64,000 nt of DNA from Abelmoschus esculentus (GCA_035048815.1 JAUCBN010000055.1:3231501-3295500), one strand, 5' to 3'. Counted from the first letter of the stretch, positions 1-12,891 are shown. Notes: generated from the sequence alone by a model not told the origin. Numbers and translations are program-made.

Positions 1-3000
1 ACTTAATAATTTGATATTACATAATGTTTTACATGTACCTAATTTTAGTTTTAATTTGATATCTGTTTCACAGTTAACAAAGAATAAAATGTATTGTTTG
101 ATTTTTTCCTTTCCCTTTTGTTGCATACAGGAAGTCCAAAACTGGAGGATGATTGGTTTAGCTAAAGAACAAAGTGGTCTTTACCATCTTCATGTGCAAC
201 AAGAGGTTTTTCAGAATTCTGCTTGTAATGTTGTAAATAATATCGATTCTTTTCTTCTTTGGCATTCTAGATTAGGACATCCTTCTTTTCCTAGGATGAG
301 ACAATTCGCTAAATTGAATTCTGCTATTCCTACTAATTCTAGTCATGAATGTGAAATTTGTCATTTGGAGAAACATAAGAGGCTTTCATTCCCTGTTAGT
401 ACATCTGTTTCTGAAAATATATTTGATCTTGTTCATTTGGATGTGTGGGGTCCTTTTCCTGTTCAAAGTTTATATGGCCACTCATATTTTCTTACAATTG
501 TTGATGATAAAAGTAGATTTCTCTGGGTGTACCCCATGAAACATAAAACTGAAGTTAGAACTATAATCGTAGATTTTTATAATTTGATTGAGACACAATT
601 CTCTAAGAAAATAAAATGTATTCGAAGTGATAATGCTAGAGAATTTGACATGATTTCATTTTTTAAGTGTAAAGGTATAATACATCAAAAATCTTGTGCC
701 TATACACCTCAACAAAACAGTGTTGTGGAAAGAAAGCATCAACACATTTTGAGTGTTGCTCGAGCATTAAAAATACAAGCAGGCTTGCCACTTAAGTTTT
801 GGATTGATTGTGTTATGCAAGCCGTGTTTTTGATTAATATTACTCCAACACCAATTTTAGATAATAAAACACCCTTTGAAGTTTTGTTTGGTCAATTGCC
901 TAAAATTGATCATCTTAGGGTGTTTGGTTGTCTTGCATATGCTTCTGTTTTACCTAGTGCTACCACCAAAATGCATGCTAGATCTATCAAATGTGTTTTT
1001 ATTGGTTTTCCTAAAGATGTTAAGGGATATAGGTTGTTTAATTTAGATTCTAATAGTGTTTTTGTTTCAAGAGATGTAGTTTTTTCTGAAAATATTTTTC
1101 CTTTTAAAGATAAAAATGATAAAGTTGTTCCTACTGTAATTTTGCCAAATTATGAAAATACTACTTCATTAGATGTCCCTAAGAAAGTTTGTTTTAATGA
1201 AGAAGTTTCACGCAGTACTGAAAATGTTAATTGTTTACAACCTTTTAATTTTTCTGAGTCCAATGAAATTGGACAAGATAGGTCAATTTCGCCTGCTATT
1301 AGTGATAGTGAACAATTAAATAAATCTCAATTACATTCTTTACCTGATAAAAACAATGTCTCTTTAGATTTGCCTAGACCAATTAGACCTACTAGAAATA
1401 CACAATTACCACAAAAATATAAGGACTATCAAGTTACTTTACCTAAGATAAGGACTTCTCCTCATTCTATAGCTCAAGTTTTATCTTATGATCGACTTAG
1501 TTCTAATTATAATTCTTTTGTTAATTCTGTTTCTGTTTTAAAAGAACCTAAATCTTATAAACAAGCTGTCATGCATGAGTGTTGGCAAGATGCAATGAAT
1601 AAAGAGATCAATGCTTTAGAAAATAACAATACTTGGGATTTGGTTCCTCTTCCTCCTGGCAAGCAAACAATTGGTTGTAAATGGGTGTATAAAACAAAAT
1701 TAAAATCTGATGGTACTTTAGAAAGGTATAAAGCAAGGTTAGTTGCAAAAAGATATAATCAGCAACTAGGAATTGACTTTATAGATACTTTTAGTCCTGT
1801 TGCGAAAATTACTACTATTCGAACTTTGCTTGCCGTGTCTGCTTCAAAAAATTGGTACCTAAAATAATTAGACATCAATAATGCTTTTTTACATGGCTTT
1901 CTTCAAGAGGAAGTTTATATGGATTTGCCACCTGATTTTCAATGTGATTCTAATCTGGTTTGCAAGTTAAATAGAAGTATTTATGGTCTGAAACAAGCTA
2001 GTCGACAGTGGAATAAAAGATTAACTATTGCTTTGAAGAATGAAGGTTTTAGACAGGCTGTATCTGATAATTCTTTGTTTATTAAAGGTCAGGGTGATAA
2101 TTTTATAGCACTAGCTATTTATGTTGATGATATCATTTTAGCTAGTTCCAGTTTAAATATCATTGATTCTGTCAAGAATTTTCTGCATAGTACTTTCAAA
2201 ATAAAAGATCTCGGAGATCTTAAATTTTTTCTTGGTCTTGAAGTTGCTCGTTCTAAATTTGGAATTAATCTTTGTCAGAGGAAATACACATTAGAATTAT
2301 TAGAAGAAACTGGTTTTTTAGATGCTAAACCATCTTCTACACCTATGACTGTCAATAGTAGATCTGAAAAGCTTTCAAAATCTATAGGAACACCTTTGAC
2401 AGATGTTACTTCTAGAAGATTGATTGGAAAGTTAGTTTATTTAACCAATACTAGACCAGATATTTTTTTTTGCTGTTCAACAATTATCTCAATTCTTAGC
2501 AACACCCACTGATGTTCATTTGACTGCTGCTCATAAAGTTTTGAGGTATTTAAAAAATTCTCCTGGCCAAGGTTTGTTCTTTCCTGTTTCTAATAAATTT
2601 CAGATCAATGCTTTTTCTGATTCCGATTGGGCTTCTTGCCCAGATTCTAGAAGATCTGTAACTGGATTTTGTATATTTCTTGGATCTGCTTTAATTTCTT
2701 GGAAATCTAAGAAACAACAAACTATCTCTCGATCTTCAAGCGAGGCTGAGTATAGGGCTTTAGCCTCAGTTACATGTGAAGTTCAATGGCTGCATTACCT
2801 TCTCTCTGATTTACAACTCAATGTCTCTACTGCTAATCTTTATTGTGATAACCTTTCTGCTATAAAAATTGCAGAAAATCCCGTCTTTCATGAAAGAACA
2901 AAGCACATAGAGATAGATTGTCATTTGGTGCGGGAGAAGATACAAAACAACCTTGTGAAGTTACTTCCAGTTTCAACTAACAACCAGTTAGCTGATTGTT

Positions 3001-3080
3001 TTACAAAGGCACTGCAACGTTCTCAGTTTGAAAGTTCTATATCCAAATTGGGCATACAGAACTTATATGCTCCAACTTGA
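1..3080 (+). pseudogene. Ty1/Copia pol polyprotein, 5'-truncated by window edge, two disabling breaks
   Basis: Open frame from base 2-11 encodes the end of the protease/linker region, then a GAG-pre-integrase zinc region (HSRLGHPS near residue 85, with CEIC further on), then the integrase core with all three acidic residues (D144 in HLDVWGP, D207 in RSDNAREF, E240 in VVERKH, numbered from base 11), then the start of RT. A TAA at 1865-1867 stops the frame just before the conserved DINNAFLHG motif; the same frame reopens and carries YGLKQASRQWN and the RT catalytic YVDD. At 2463-2471 a run of nine T shifts the frame by +1. The next frame (2520-3080) carries the Copia RNase H (DSDWASCPDSRRSVTGF, SSSEAEYRAL). 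Order protease-INT-RT-RH is diagnostic of Copia. Gag and the 5' LTR lie outside the window. Not functional as read. Confidence 0.93.
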
Positions 3081-3365
3081 GGGGGGCTAATAAAGATTTA
3101 GATATTGTTAGTTAGTTTTACAGCTGGTAGGTAGTTATAGGATTAATACTTATTATTTTATTATATATACATATGTTACGTTTATATTTGATATATTGGG
3201 TGAAATATTAAAGAATCTCTTTGTTTTCTTTATCTCGATAAGAAGTTTTTTTACCCTAATCCCTAAATCCTTTTTCTTTTCTCAAGAACTGCGCTTTGCT
3301 TCTTCTTTTCTGTTCTTCTTCCAATTACAAAAACAATCTTTCTTTTCTTTCGAAACTGCACAAGT
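3078..3365 (+). repeat. Polypurine tract and probable 3' LTR of the Copia element
   Basis: Directly after the RNase H stop, TGAGGGGGGC is a typical polypurine tract. The following 280 bases have an AATAAA (near 3091) and pyrimidine-rich sequence as in plant Copia LTRs. The LTR does not begin with a clean TG, and no partner LTR is visible, so both borders are approximate. The small reading frame at 3196-3378 lies inside this LTR and is not a gene. Confidence 0.5.
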
Positions 3366-3684
3366 TCAATATGGGTGAAATTTAGTTTATTTTTATCACA
3401 AATTATATTTAAGTTTGTTTTATATTAATTAAAACATGGACAAATTACACTAATAGTCACAAAATTATTTTTTTAGTCATCAAACTATTTTCTTTGATAA
3501 AATTGTCACTAACGTTTTATATATATATATATATATATATTCATATTTTAGTCATCGGTATTAAACTCACAACAATGATGACGTAGATTTTTTATTTTAT
3601 TTTTTTAATATTATCTTTTTTATATATTATCTTTTAATATTTATTTAAAAAATAAAGTGATAACACGTAACATCATATTCTTAT
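3366..3684. other. AT-rich spacer with a short TA microsatellite
   Basis: No coding signal. A (TA)n run occupies 3518-3540. The phrases around 3430-3560 (repeated 'TAGTCA' motifs next to T-rich tracts) resemble ends of plant foldback elements, but I find no matching inverted partner. Confidence 0.5.
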
Positions 3685-4024
3685 GGGAATGATTAAGATA
3701 CTTAGTCACTGAACTAAATTTTAATTTAAATTTAAATTTATAATATAATTTTTTAACTTAAACTTCAATTAAATTTTAAACTGAAACTAAAATTATTTTC
3801 CACTATATTTGGGAATACAAAATAATTATTTATTTTATAAAATTATTATTAAGTTATAATTTTATAAATTAAAGTAAATAAATAAGTTTCATTCTAAAAC
3901 AAAGTAGGAAAATGATTTTAGTTTGATTTTAAATTTAATTGAAGTTTATTTTAAAAAATTGTTTTATTAAAATTATATTGAAATTTAAATTTAGCTTAGT
4001 GACTAAATATCAGAATTTCTTAAA
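3685..4024. mobile_element. Foldback/MITE-like element, about 340 bp
   Basis: About 115 bases at the left (from GGAATGATTAAGATACTTAG) are inversely repeated at the right end (ending CTTAGTGACTAAATATCAG, then AATTTCTT). Shared blocks include the TTAGTCACT motif, AACTTCAATTAAATTT and ACTAAAATNATTTTCC. The middle is short and non-coding. Target-site duplication is not clear, so borders are good to about 10 bases. Confidence 0.65.
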
Positions 4025-5602
4025 ATTTTAATTTAGAAATTAATATATAATCACGTTTTAGAATATTAATTTGTATAAAAATAAATTAATAATAAGATAA
4101 AGCATATCTATATAGAATAATTTTTACTAATTATTTTCATCCACGTATGCATTCACGCAATAAAATTAGATAGCTAAATTTAACATAAAAATGAGTAAAT
4201 GAAATAAAAATATAAATTAAAGTGTTCAAATTAACAGGGAATAAAGTAAAACATAGACCAAACATAGCTAAATTTAACATAAAATATTTTTTTATTAATT
4301 TAATGGTTATTTTATCTAAAACTATATATTTTAATGAGTAAATTCCTTTGGAGATACTCATCACAAATTGAGGAGGATATGAGGCAAAAATTATGGGGAA
4401 TAGGATCCTAAGAATCAAAACCTTAGACTTTCACAATTTTATCTTTGGCAATCCAGAAATTTATTTGAGAATGAAAGAATATAAAGTTTTAAAATCTCAT
4501 GATAGACATAAACTTTAAATATTATAAAAACTAAAAGTCTAATTCATAAAAATTAAATATAAATATATAAAATTTGAAAAATTCAAGACGGGCACGGACC
4601 GACCCTAACCCTAAGGTAGATCCGCCACTGATTTTGATTTTGATGGGAAAAGCTTTTTAATTTTCCTTCCATCACCATTCATCCATATTGTTTTGGGTCC
4701 CTTGAGCTGTCCACAGCTAGATAAAGCATATAACCAGGCAAAAATAAAATGGATTTAACACAAAAGAAAGAAAAGCAAAGAAGATGGATTATCTGTGAAA
4801 AGAAAGATGAAGGCGAAGCAAGTCATAATCTGTATTAATTCCATTAGGTATGTGCTTGATAAGTTACAGACATGGAAACCATCACTTGACCCCTAATGTT
4901 CTCAACTGTATGCCTTCCCCACATAATCATTCTCAACTTGAGCCATGTACATGGGTGTGTGCCCTACTACAACTGGCCTTTACATCATACAATTTACAAC
5001 CAATTTCATGTGTTTCTTAGTCATGGACTTGATGACTGTCTTATCATAACTCATTGGTCGATTGTAGGAGACGTTCAAAGTTGACAGGTCTAGAGGCATA
5101 GAAGTATTCGAGCTCCATGCTCATTTGGTGCTTGTCGTAGAAACAATGATGATGTCTCTAGAGATGTTCTCGTTAGAGATGAGGTTCTCCAGATGCAAGG
5201 TTTTTCGTTGGTGTTTAGTAGAGGCGCAACACTAGTCCCCCTTAGTCAAAGAAGTACAATAAAGTAGCACGAACTGAGGCCTTGTCGATTCGCCGATCTT
5301 AGAGTAAAGATATGTCAGACTAGTGTCTCAACTTTATGTTTTTAGTGAAAGATCTTCTTTCCAAGGCTTTCTTTGAGGGAACTATAGTGGTTGTCTTTGT
5401 TGATTAGAGTTGGAGTTGGGTGCAGACATGTTGCCGGATTCTGGCGGTTCACCCTTTCTAAATTATGGCGGAGAGCCTCAAAGCAAATCTATTGACAGTG
5501 ATATGGTTTGGGGGAGCATTTTTAGAGGGCGTGTTTGTCTTGTGTTAACACCTAAGTCTTATTCGAAGAGGAGTTTTTAAGTTTTCCTTGAAAAAAAATC
5601 CC
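4025..5602. other. Gene-free stretch, no recognisable feature
   Basis: AT-rich to 4640, then of more average composition to about 5590. The phrase near 4615 ending in GATCCGCCACTG is familiar from plant repeat families, but I cannot define an element. Short reading frames here (for example 4896-5084) have no family resemblance. Confidence 0.5.
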
Positions 5603-6007
5603 CCGTTAGAATTAAGGATATTCAATAGGAATATAAACTCAAAATCTATATATGTCAAACCATTAAGAATAATATAACGATATTTTAGAGGATTTGATCT
5701 TTTAAGAAGTTAGGTTATCTCTTGCCACACAAGTTTTATACGGGGAAAAGAGATATGCAAGTTAATCTAATTCTTGGTGACCATAACTCCTTTATATAGT
5801 TGATTTAATAACCAACTATTAAGTATTTATAACTCTGCCCATCATCAAATTATAAATATACCTTATGGTATCTACACTTTTAATTCCATAATAATTTAGT
5901 ACCTATAACACATATAACATAATTGGTCACTTAATTACGTGTTAAACTTTATAATAGCAATATACATTATACATATGTGCTCAATATTATCGAATTTTAA
6001 TCCAATA
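5603..6007 (-). repeat. LTR of a decayed Copia element (minus strand)
   Basis: Read on the minus strand, CAAGTGGGAGATTATTGG (around 6000-6017) matches the usual junction of a plant Copia purine tract with its 3' LTR. Inside the LTR, on the minus strand, are a TATATAAAGGAG promoter-like box and GTTATGGTCACC, both common in such LTRs. The left border is approximate because terminal bases have decayed. Confidence 0.55.
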
Positions 6008-7800
6008 ATCTCCCACTTGGACAACATATGTTTCCTGACAAATGTATAACCTTATGAGCTCAAAAATTTGCTATCATATAATAGATATTCTAAAACAATC
6101 TCGTCCATCAATTATATTCATATATGATCAAAGCGACCTTCGTCATATCAATCATGACTGGACTCATCAATGGTCACGTATACAAACATAATCAAATGAC
6201 ATAGATCAATCATGGATGTGTAGCATAGAAATTACATGTAATGTGAACCGAACATGTCTATTTTCAACTGGTCCTCCTAAACTTTAGCGAGATCAAACTT
6301 TACTGAATTTAGAGTGTGCATAAACCAAAATAACTTTATTTCTGTAGAAATTAACTTTAAACTAAAGTAACCGAAATTGTGTCCAAAACGAATGAGAATT
6401 TATCAAAAATTATAAACTCCCACTAAAACTGAATATCCTTAAATAACATTACACCCATATGAGCAATGTGCTCATGAAAGACCTAAGGTGATAGTTTATT
6501 AATAAACGCACAATTATGAAGTTTGTACCAACATGCTCTATAGACATACAACCATTACGAATCTTCTTTAACAACTAGAAATTAAATTTTAAAGTGTTCC
6601 TATTGTTTATAAAATAAATGAATACATATTTGTTGTCACAAAATATTTGAATTGGTCTTTTTATTTAATTTATAATTAGAAGCTCATGTGACATAATCTT
6701 TTGCATCAATATTCTAGTAGAATCGAAGTCTGTAAATTTGATGATCTCTAACTTATCAAAATTCCGATATGTGAGCATATAATTTTTGTTCTCTAAAGAC
6801 ATTTCATAATTCTATTGGCTGCTATCCAATGATTCATATAAGATTTACTTAAATATTTGTCTAATATTCCAACAATGTACGTAATATCCAAACACATATA
6901 TAACAATGTACGCAATATCCAAACACATATATAATTGAGCATAAATTAGTTTCTCAGTAGCTTATGCATAAGAAATCTTTTGTATTTTTTAATTTTTAAG
7001 GTTACTTTTAAGATACTGAGTAAGACAATATTTATCTTCTTTAGCAATATGAGTATCACTTGATTTACTTCCATTGAACTTGTAGTACATACAATTATTA
7101 GCCAAATTTATCTCAAAACTAAATAAAATAGTTAATATAAAATTTATAATTTCATTAATAAGAGTTCAACTTAAACTCATAAATGAATTTCTTTAATTTA
7201 TATTATCATTAATTTTGTATCATTAGACACAAGTCAATAATTTTACCATATAATTCATTTATTCAATGTTGCCATTGAAAATACAAGCTTAATATCCATC
7301 TTATGTAGCTCAAGATTAAAGGTAACAAGTTTCATGATTATTTTGAATGAGTCTTTCAATAAAACTTGAGAGAATGTCTCCACAAAATCAATGTCTTCTT
7401 TTTAAAATATATCCTTTAGATACAAGACATGCCTTATATTTGTCCACATTATCATTTATATCCCTCTTGATTTTATATATTAATTTACGACCAATTGGTT
7501 TGTACCTTAAAATAATGAGACAAGTTTTTAAACTTTATTGTCTTATCTTGAGAACAATTTTAGTTAGAACTTCATGGCATCTCATGAGCTAAACCCTTCA
7601 TGAATCGTAAAATAGTCTCAAACTGCACCCTAAAACAATATCACATTGAAAAGTATCATGCTCAAACACACAATTATTTCTAATAAAAGAAAGGAATTAT
7701 AACACTAAATTTTAGCAGTTTATCTCTACCGTAATACGCATTCTCAAAAGATTAAAAATAAAATACATACATCATTATATAAACAAAATAAAATACATAT
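6008..7800 (-). pseudogene. Heavily decayed Copia internal region with an RT remnant
   Basis: Minus-strand translation of about 7510 down to 7260 gives a recognisable beginning of the Copia reverse transcriptase: KPIGRKLIYKIKRD, DKYKACLVSKGY, and further on degenerate pieces of the usual block after it, with several stops and shifts. The orientation agrees with the LTR at 5603-6007. The rest of the span is too decayed to assign. Old remnant with no coding capacity. Confidence 0.6.
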
Positions 7801-7871
7801 TACTATTATATAATTGTACTAAATTGTTAAAAAATAAAATGTTCACAATAATCATGAGGGTAAAACGCCTT

Positions 7872-8069
7872 TTACCGAGCAGCAGCCAAATTAAAGAGCA
7901 AAACATGAAGATAGATGGAGCATGTCCCCCCTATGCGTACATCACTAATGAATGAAGCATTGAAAAGGTGTTTGGTCACATGCTTCCCTCTTCTGTCCCG
8001 CTCATCAAGGAACTCAACAGCATCTACACACAGATTTGTTGGTTTACAACTCCCATAATCTTGTTCCAA
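7872..8069 (-). other. Coding-like 65-residue reading frame, unrecognised, possibly a gene fragment
   Basis: The minus-strand frame starts inside an open stretch and reads MEQDYGSCKPTNLCVDAVEF, then a charged LDERDRRGKH segment and an ending LLFNLAAAR. Composition is balanced, unlike the low-complexity frames around it, and base composition rises locally. I do not recognise the family. It could be one exon of a dead gene or a captured fragment. No start context, splice partners or neighbours support a live gene. Confidence 0.25.
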
Positions 8070-8624
8070 TCATTCTTCTCTCATCTTTCCCACCGGAGTG
8101 ATTGGAGGCACAACCCTTGTTGTATTAGGACAATTATTGTAAGAATTTTAAGGTTTCAAATCTAATCAATCACAAAAGAAAAATATACACAAACTGATTT
8201 TTTCAATCATCTTTTCAAATTTCCTATAATTTGTTAGTTCCACAAGAATGATTCTATGATGAATATCATGTATTGTAGTACATTACTAGTCATTTTAATT
8301 ATTTTTAAAATTATAGAGATCAAAAACTTTATTATTTTTTAAATTTTATTCTAAAAAAGATAATAACGTTTTTGATTTCATGATTTCATAAATAATTAAA
8401 ATAGTTAATGGTACGTAATTATACACATAATTAATGATACAAAGCGATACATAGGTTTATCGTAGAATCATCCTTCGTATAAATACATCCATTTTGATTA
8501 AACAATTTTTCTATGTTTGATCCACTCAATCTAGTTTTTCTCAATTTTTTTATTTATTTCATTAACGTTGCTTTATTTTTTTGAAATAATAATTAATGCT
8601 CCTTCACTTCAAAATATTGGACGA
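8070..8624. other. AT-rich spacer
   Basis: Nothing recognisable. Long A/T tracts and no reading frame with family resemblance. Confidence 0.5.
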
Positions 8625-8912
8625 AAGGGAGAGGGGAAATATAGGAGAATAATAATGTTTATGGTTATATTTAAGAAAATATATGAGTTTGAAATATTTT
8701 TAGGAAAATAGGTACAAAAGTAGCGTTTTTTGGACCTTGTCACCTGTAAGTAGCGATGTTTATATTGACCGTTGAATTGAATTAAAATCAACGATGTACA
8801 TAGACCTCGCTACCTGCAGGTGGCCACTAACGAAGTCTAAAAAACATTATTTCTTTTAATCTATTCTCCCAAATATATTTTAAATACACTTACTTTTCCT
8901 ATTTTCTCCCAA
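8625..8912. mobile_element. Possible degenerate foldback element
   Basis: Two blocks are inverted copies: the left block (GTTTTTTGGACCT..GTCACCTG..GTAGCGA, 8728-8764) and the right block at about 8798-8848, whose complement reads GTTTTTTAGACTT..GCCACCTG..GTAGCGA. The outer flanks show weaker inverted similarity. Ends and target duplication are unresolved. Confidence 0.4.
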
Positions 8913-9205
8913 CTTTATTAGTTACATTGGATGCCTAAAGTAGCTTTAGGCCCAAGTTGGTGCAATAATTCCAAGCTAGATTCTTGGTTTTGTTGCAATC
9001 TTTTCTGTGTTGTTCTCATAAGTTTTCCTTACAAGATTTATCCTCCTAAATGTACGAGGAAAAAGGGAGGAAATTTTTTATACAAACAAAAGTTATCACT
9101 TTTTCATATAAAATTATTAATTTTACAAAGGGAAATAATATTTCCTTTTATTGATTATGATTAAGGCGAAAAAGGAGGATTGAGACAATCATTTGTGTGA
9201 TTTAC

Positions 9206-9472
9206 TAGAGAAATTATATTATGGGACAGTCTCACCACGTCATTTATGGACCGACCAATAAAAAGTATTCATGTAATTATTTTTTTTATCTAATCATTTT
9301 TACCAAATGAATTTTTACTAACATTTATTATAATTTAAGTTTAAAACAGTTTTTACCAAGTGAAGATTCACTTGTTAAAAATGATGAGGTGAAAAAAATA
9401 ATTACATATATGCTTTTTATTGGCCGGTCCCATAGATTACCTGGTGGGACTGTCCCATAATATAATTTCTCG
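9206..9472. mobile_element. MITE-like element, about 267 bp, with target duplication
   Basis: Terminal inverted repeats of over 100 bases: the left end reads GAGAAATTATATTATGGGAC, and the complement of the right end reads the same with only scattered changes further in. The element is flanked by ATTTAC at 9200-9205 and again at 9473-9478 (GATTTAC if the adjoining G is counted on both sides). No coding capacity. Superfamily not assigned; a 6-9 bp duplication would suit Mutator- or hAT-like elements. Confidence 0.75.
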
Positions 9473-9478
9473 ATTTAC

Positions 9479-10169
9479 AAGCATACAAAGGGCAACATTT
9501 TATTTGCTGGATTGATAGTTGGATTACTCCATAAATTAACGTTGTTAATCATATCTATATTTTCTACTAGTAATTATGAAAAAACATCTTAAGAAAACTC
9601 TAATATAGTCTAAAAAGTTAAAAAACGATCGACAATCAATTGGTCTAGTAGAATGAGACAGTATATTCTTTAAGATTAAAGGTTTAAATTTTAACGGTAC
9701 AAATAGAACAATTGAATTGGAAGGGTGTTAATATTATTGACCTCTACTGTACTTGATCTAAATTAATCAATCAATAAATTAAATATCGGTAGTTAAACAA
9801 ATGAAATCGACAAGAATACACCAAATTATGCTAATATAATCTCTACTTTAAATTTGATAATTTCTCTTTTTAATTTGGCAAAGACATGTGAGAAATGAAA
9901 AAAATAGATTTGATGAAGATAATTAAAATCTTCCAAATGAAGCCATTGTAATTATTATAACATAGCTTGGAAATTGAGAAGAATGGTACTAAAATAATAA
10001 GGTTGAATGTGACCCCAAGTAAAAAATGAATAGAAAGAAGCATAGGATAATATTATTTTCAACAAGTTTCGATGTACCAAAGGCCCCAAAGCAGCCATTA
10101 TTCCCCGACCAGGAAATGGTTTTGGCATCCAAATATTTCATGATTGATGGTTACGTATAACGTAAGAAA
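9479..10169. other. Gene-free AT-rich stretch
   Basis: No family resemblance in any frame and no inverted or direct repeat noticed. Confidence 0.5.
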
Positions 10170-10538
10170 TTTAAGGGTGAGATTATAAATTATAAAAATT
10201 TATATAAATTATATAAAAATTTTATATAAATTATAAAAATTTTAATATTGATTTTTTTTAAATAAAATAAAAAACAAGAACAAAATAGATGAACAAAGAT
10301 GAGAGATAAAATAGAGAGATTTGTATTATATTCTCCAAGTAGGGTTGTGTACAATGCTTTCTTCAAAAGTCTATATTTATAGGTATAAGATGAAAGTCCT
10401 AATTCCAATGGGAATTAAACTCTAATGATAAAGTAGATGAAAGTCCTAATTCCAATGAGAATTAAAATCTAATAATAAAGTACATTAAAGTATTATTTAA
10501 TATATGAATATCCACCCCAAATAAAGATATTTATAGCA
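10170..10538 (-). repeat. 3' LTR of the split Copia element (minus strand), with internal 47-bp tandem duplication
   Basis: On the minus strand the purine tract GATATCCAAGGGGGAG runs straight into TGCTATAAATATC, the LTR start (base 10538). The LTR contains two copies of a 47-base unit (10389-10435 and 10436-10482, beginning GATGAAAGTCCTAATTCC) and a CTATAAATA box near 10380. The left border is approximate. This is the downstream end of the element whose pol runs to 12891. Confidence 0.65.
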
Positions 10539-12891
10539 CTCCCCCTTGGATATCATAAAGATAATGTGTCTCATTAAAACCTTACTAAAATAAAAATCCT
10601 ATGGGAAAAAAATTCTTAGTGAAGGAAAAAAAGCACACATCTTCGATACGCATAACATGTTTCCTCATTAAAAACCTTACCAGCAAAACCCATTGGGACA
10701 AAACCTCGGTTAAAGGAAAAAGTGTGCAACGCGTATTTACTCCACTCATGAAAATGTCACATAAGATCTTTGAATCTACATAATTCAATATTGAATACAA
10801 TCTTCAAATGTCGAAGTAGATTATGTACTAGTTGATAATTCTTTCAAATTATTGCTAGAAATGATTAATCGAATACTATTATTCTTAAGATCATGAGGGA
10901 CGAAACTTGAAAAAATTATGTTTCGTTTTATCACATTTGATGCATCCACCTTGAGATATAAGTTTTGCATTATCTCTACACAAGATAGCTTGCATCTTAT
11001 CTTGCGAAAGCAATTCATATATCTTCTAGATATGTTTAGCCAAACACATATTTTGGCTTTGCCTTATACATAACAATTATTTAAAGGTAATGATCTCGTA
11101 GTACTTAAATAATATTTCTGGATCAGCTGAGATACAATGCTTCCAAATCTAAAAATGTATATATGATGCTTTTAGAAAAAAAATATCATTATCCTTTTCT
11201 CAAGGGTGAAATGGATCGTTTACATTAGGAGACCTAACAACCAAATAGTGATCAACGAATATTCATTATGCATGTAAAGTCTCTTTAAATATTTTTTTGT
11301 ATGCCGATTGATGCACAATGATTTGAGGAGATCACTTCACGAGTCATAACGAAATCCAAATCATCTACATAACAATAAAAAATTTAGAGATAAACCTCTT
11401 AAAAATGCTCGGGAAAATTAAATAATTCATATAACATTATGCTAATAAATATTCAATGAAGCGATTATACCAAATACGGCTAAATTATTTCAAGCCATAA
11501 AAATATATATTCAATATGATTGTATAATATTTTCGAGAACTTAAATTAACTGTTTAAAGTAATCTAAATCTTTCTGGAAGTTTCATGTAAATATTACTAT
11601 CAAGAGGCCCATACAAATAGGATGTAACAACATCCATTAGGCGAAAACTAAGTAATGTTATTTATTGTTATACTATCAAAATTTAAAAGTAGTTGCATCC
11701 ACCACTAAGGAATATATTTTTCTCATATTCAATTTCATATCTTTGTGAGAATCCTTGTACAACCAAATGAGCTTATATGTTGTAATTTCCCCATTTATTT
11801 TCTCTTTCTCACAAAGGCTCATTTATATCCATGAGCTTTACACATTTTATTGTACGGGTTATAGGCCCAAACATTTCTTTTTTTTGAAAGATATTTTAGT
11901 TTCGCCTCAATTGCCTCTTTCCATGTTGGCCAATCATTTCTTTGTTTACATTGCCCAATTGAAAATGGTTCATGATCCAAATCATCAAATAAAATCTCTA
12001 GTTCTATATTGTATGCAAATATATTAATGACGTCGATTAAATTTATTTCAACTTAATACCAGACATGACATAATCTATTGAGATCTCTTTATTATTAGGT
12101 ACCTGAGTCATGTCAATGTCTCTGTTGAGACCTTTTAATCTCTTCTAGAGATTTTCATAATACATTGATTCGTCGATCAGCCCATCATAAAATATAGCTC
12201 ATTTTCTTTTTCGAGGATTTTTATCTTTGGAACCTACTTGTCTACCACGCTTCAAGAGTAAGTTATACTCATTAGCAACTAGTGTTTGTCCTTCCAGGAC
12301 ATAAAATTTAATCTGAGCATTCATAGTTGGTATATGTGACTTAGTCACTCTTTTCGGGTTAGTAAAATCATATGACAATTGATTTACTAAATGAATTATC
12401 CTTTGAAATTATAGTTTACATTGTTGAATTTGTGGATCAAACTAAAAAAATGATAATTCATTCCAACTTATTTCTTTTTCTAGTTATTTTATTTTCTCCC
12501 ACTAATGTTGGGTAAACTGACTCATTAAAATGATAGTGCTGTAAATAAATTCCCTATCAGAGGCTCAAGATATTTAATAATCAAGGGGAATATAAATATG
12601 ACATATATTCCCAAAAGAACTCATCTTTGTGCGTTGTGGTGAAGCAATTAGAATATATACCACACACCAAAAAAGTAAGATGAGAAATATTTGGTTCCTG
12701 ACCAAAAATCATTTGTAATGGGGAGAACTTATGATCATTTGTTGGCTTGATACGAATTAGTGATAATACATGCAAAATGACATATCATCAACATTACAAG
12801 ACCGGTTGTATTTATAAGATTATTTGAAAATTGTGCTTGTAATTTTATCAACTGAGCATGTAGCCTTGCAAACACCAAGTTGCGGGTTAAT
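10539..12891 (-). pseudogene. Decayed Copia pol (minus strand), 3' part of a split element
   Basis: Minus-strand pieces in the expected order: integrase core after the break (LTRNLVFARLHAQL, 12891-12840), integrase C-terminal region (RIKPTNDHKFSPLQMIFGQE, near 12750), RT start (PTWKEAIEA near 11920, AFVRKRK near 11810), the block around MDVVTSYLYGPLDSNI (near 11620), and an RT catalytic YVDDLDFVMT (near 11365). Many stops and shifts. The element is interrupted at 12891 by the Gypsy insertion and continues at 28178 after the TTAAT duplication. Inactive. Confidence 0.8.

Noticed and set aside
8931..9164. 77-residue frame with several cysteines
   Set aside because: No signal peptide or recognisable cysteine pattern, AT-rich, and not supported by neighbours.
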